Positions 63,121-64,000 of a DNA stretch of 64,000 bases are shown here, piece after piece (the first letter of the stretch is position 1; each line of letters opens with the position of its first letter). The stretch spans positions 1 through 64,000 of the forward strand of contig NZ_JAHKRM010000027.1 of assembly GCF_019396345.1 (NCBI RefSeq). The letters are read 5' to 3'. Under the pieces are notes generated by a model. The model was not told where the DNA came from, ran no database searches, and saw only the letters and a list, made by a program, of their open reading frames with translations. The position numbers and the translations under genes are program-made. The stretch is from Nonomuraea guangzhouensis (GTDB taxonomy: Bacteria; Actinomycetota; Actinomycetes; Streptosporangiales; Streptosporangiaceae).

Positions 63121-64000
63121 TCAGGGGCTGAGCGCTGTGAAGAATTCCCTGATATCGGCCGCGAGCAGCAGCGGCGCCTGAAGCGCGGCGTAATGTCCGC
63201 CGGCGGGGAACTCCGACCAGCGCACCACGTTGTGCGCCACCTCGGCGTAACGCCGCACCGAGCTGTCGCCGGGGAAGACCGCCACGGCCGTCGGCGTCTT
63301 GCCCGGCTCGGCGGGCCGCTCCCAGGCTGAGGCGCTCTCGCGATAGAGACGGCCGGAGGAGCCCGCCGTGTCCGTCAGCCAGTAGATCGTCACGTTGGTC
63401 AGGATGTCGTCGCGCGACAGGCCGCCGATGTCCTGGCCCCAGGAGGCGTACGCGTCGAGGTTCCAGGCGAGCTGGCCGGTGGGCGAATCGGCCAGGCCGT
63501 AGGCGAGGGTCTGCGGCCGGGTGCTCTGGATCATGGCGTACCCGGAGTGGTGGCGGTGCCAGCGCTCCACTCCCTTGGCCCGCTCCGCCTCGGCCTCGGT
63601 CAGCCCGGTCATGTCGTCGTTGGGCAACGTCGTGAGCGCGTTCACGTGCACTCCGACGACGTGCTCCGGATCGAGCCTGGCGACCTCGGGGGAGATCAGC
63701 GCGCCGAAGTCGCCGCCCTGCGTGCCGTACCGCGGGTAACCGAGCCCGCGCATCAGCTCCGCCCAGGCGGCGGCGATCCGCCGCACGCCCCAGCCGGTCT
63801 CCGTCGTCGGCCCCGAGAAGGCGAAGCCGGGGATCGACGGGATGACCAGGTGGAAGTCGCGGCTGAGCGGTTCGATGACGCGGGTGAAGTCGGCGAACGA
63901 GCTGGGCCACCCATGCGTCAGCAGCAGCGGCAGCGCGTCCTCGCGCGGGGAACGGATGTGCGCGAAGTGCACGCGTTGCCCGTCGATGACGGTCGTGTAC
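63121..64000 (-). CDS. Epoxide hydrolase (EHN-domain alpha/beta hydrolase), N-terminus beyond window
   Basis: About 293 residues are visible. The fragment begins YTTVIDGQRVHFAHIRSP, the end of the epoxide-hydrolase N-terminal region, followed by LLLTHGWPSSFADF (HGWP oxyanion motif), YGTQGGDFGALIS (nucleophile Asp in GGDFG), two lid tyrosines, and the C-terminal EFPAGGHYAALQAP with the catalytic His. The typical family length is about 380 residues, so about 90 are outside the window. It probably opens epoxides; the EPHX1-like group also handles juvenile-hormone-type substrates in eukaryotes. Convergent with the VOC gene. Confidence 0.9.
   Translation of the reverse strand, partial: YTTVIDGQRVHFAHIRSPREDALPLLLTHGWPSSFADFTRVIEPLSRDFHLVIPSIPGFAFSGPTTETGWGVRRIAAAWAELMRGLGYPRYGTQGGDFGALISPEVARLDPEHVVGVHVNALTTLPNDDMTGLTEAEAERAKGVERWHRHHSGYAMIQSTRPQTLAYGLADSPTGQLAWNLDAYASWGQDIGGLSRDDILTNVTIYWLTDTAGSSGRLYRESASAWERPAEPGKTPTAVAVFPGDSSVRRYAEVAHNVVRWSEFPAGGHYAALQAPLLLAADIREFFTALSP

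Overview
The window is chromosomal DNA of a high-GC actinomycete. The signs are the strong G/C bias at third codon positions, frequent GTG starts, ATGA/GTGA stop-start overlaps, a pupylation ligase (pafA), many TetR/LysR/GntR/AsnC regulators, a PASTA-less Ser/Thr kinase, and CUT1/CUT2 sugar importers. Gene content and protein wording fit the Streptosporangiales (Nonomuraea/Streptosporangium-like) best, but this is a weak inference. No rRNA, tRNA, CRISPR array, phage module or biosynthetic megasynthase was seen.

Layout. 1-274 is the end of an IS21-family element (start of istA) inserted into the 3' end of a decayed tyrosine integrase (275-620). Next to it is a tightly overlapping three-gene operon (5146 down to 670): a small membrane protein, a 236-aa protein with duplicated RYW motifs, and a 1142-aa protein with a Lon-like fold, one membrane helix and a WD40 propeller. 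This looks like a conflict or signalling system. 5.5-17.9 kb is a mixed accessory/housekeeping stretch: serine hydrolase, RidA, PafA, APH kinase, DHFR-like reductase, methyltransferases, a TetR/esterase divergent pair, a leucine-rich-repeat protein, and a LysR/EamA pair, with short gene stubs between them. 18-24.5 kb carries a secreted M23 peptidase, a GT-C-like membrane protein, a flavin oxidoreductase/VOC operon, two truncated genes fused tail to tail, and a PHP-domain hydrolase.

24.5-34.2 kb is a carbohydrate locus. A DeoR repressor and an orphan two-domain sugar ATPase are divergent from an operon of secreted PA14-GH2 glycosidase, sugar-binding lipoprotein, ATPase and two permeases. 34.4-42.3 kb holds a secreted protein of unknown function, a repeat-rich coiled-coil protein, an MFS/AsnC divergent pair, a receptor-type Ser/Thr kinase and a pirin. 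42.3-49.9 kb holds a seven-copy 34-bp repeat array, an MFS transporter, an MBL-fold hydrolase, an SDR/TetR divergent pair, a heptamer repeat inside a hairpin, a carboxylesterase, a small membrane protein, a HIT protein and a nucleotidyltransferase.

50-56.7 kb is a second sugar locus: GntR and a 2-hydroxyacid dehydrogenase divergent from a CUT1 binding protein, two permeases and a GH13 glucosidase, with no ATPase gene. 56.8-64 kb ends with an unassigned zinc-peptidase-like protein, a DAO-family oxidase, a MazF/PemK-like protein adjacent to a SUKH-4/DUF6891-like immunity protein, an AraC/VOC divergent pair, and an epoxide hydrolase cut by the right edge.

Together the genes suggest a soil saprophyte region with two inducible glycan-uptake modules embedded among detoxification and conflict genes. 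Several deletion or insertion scars show active gene turnover.
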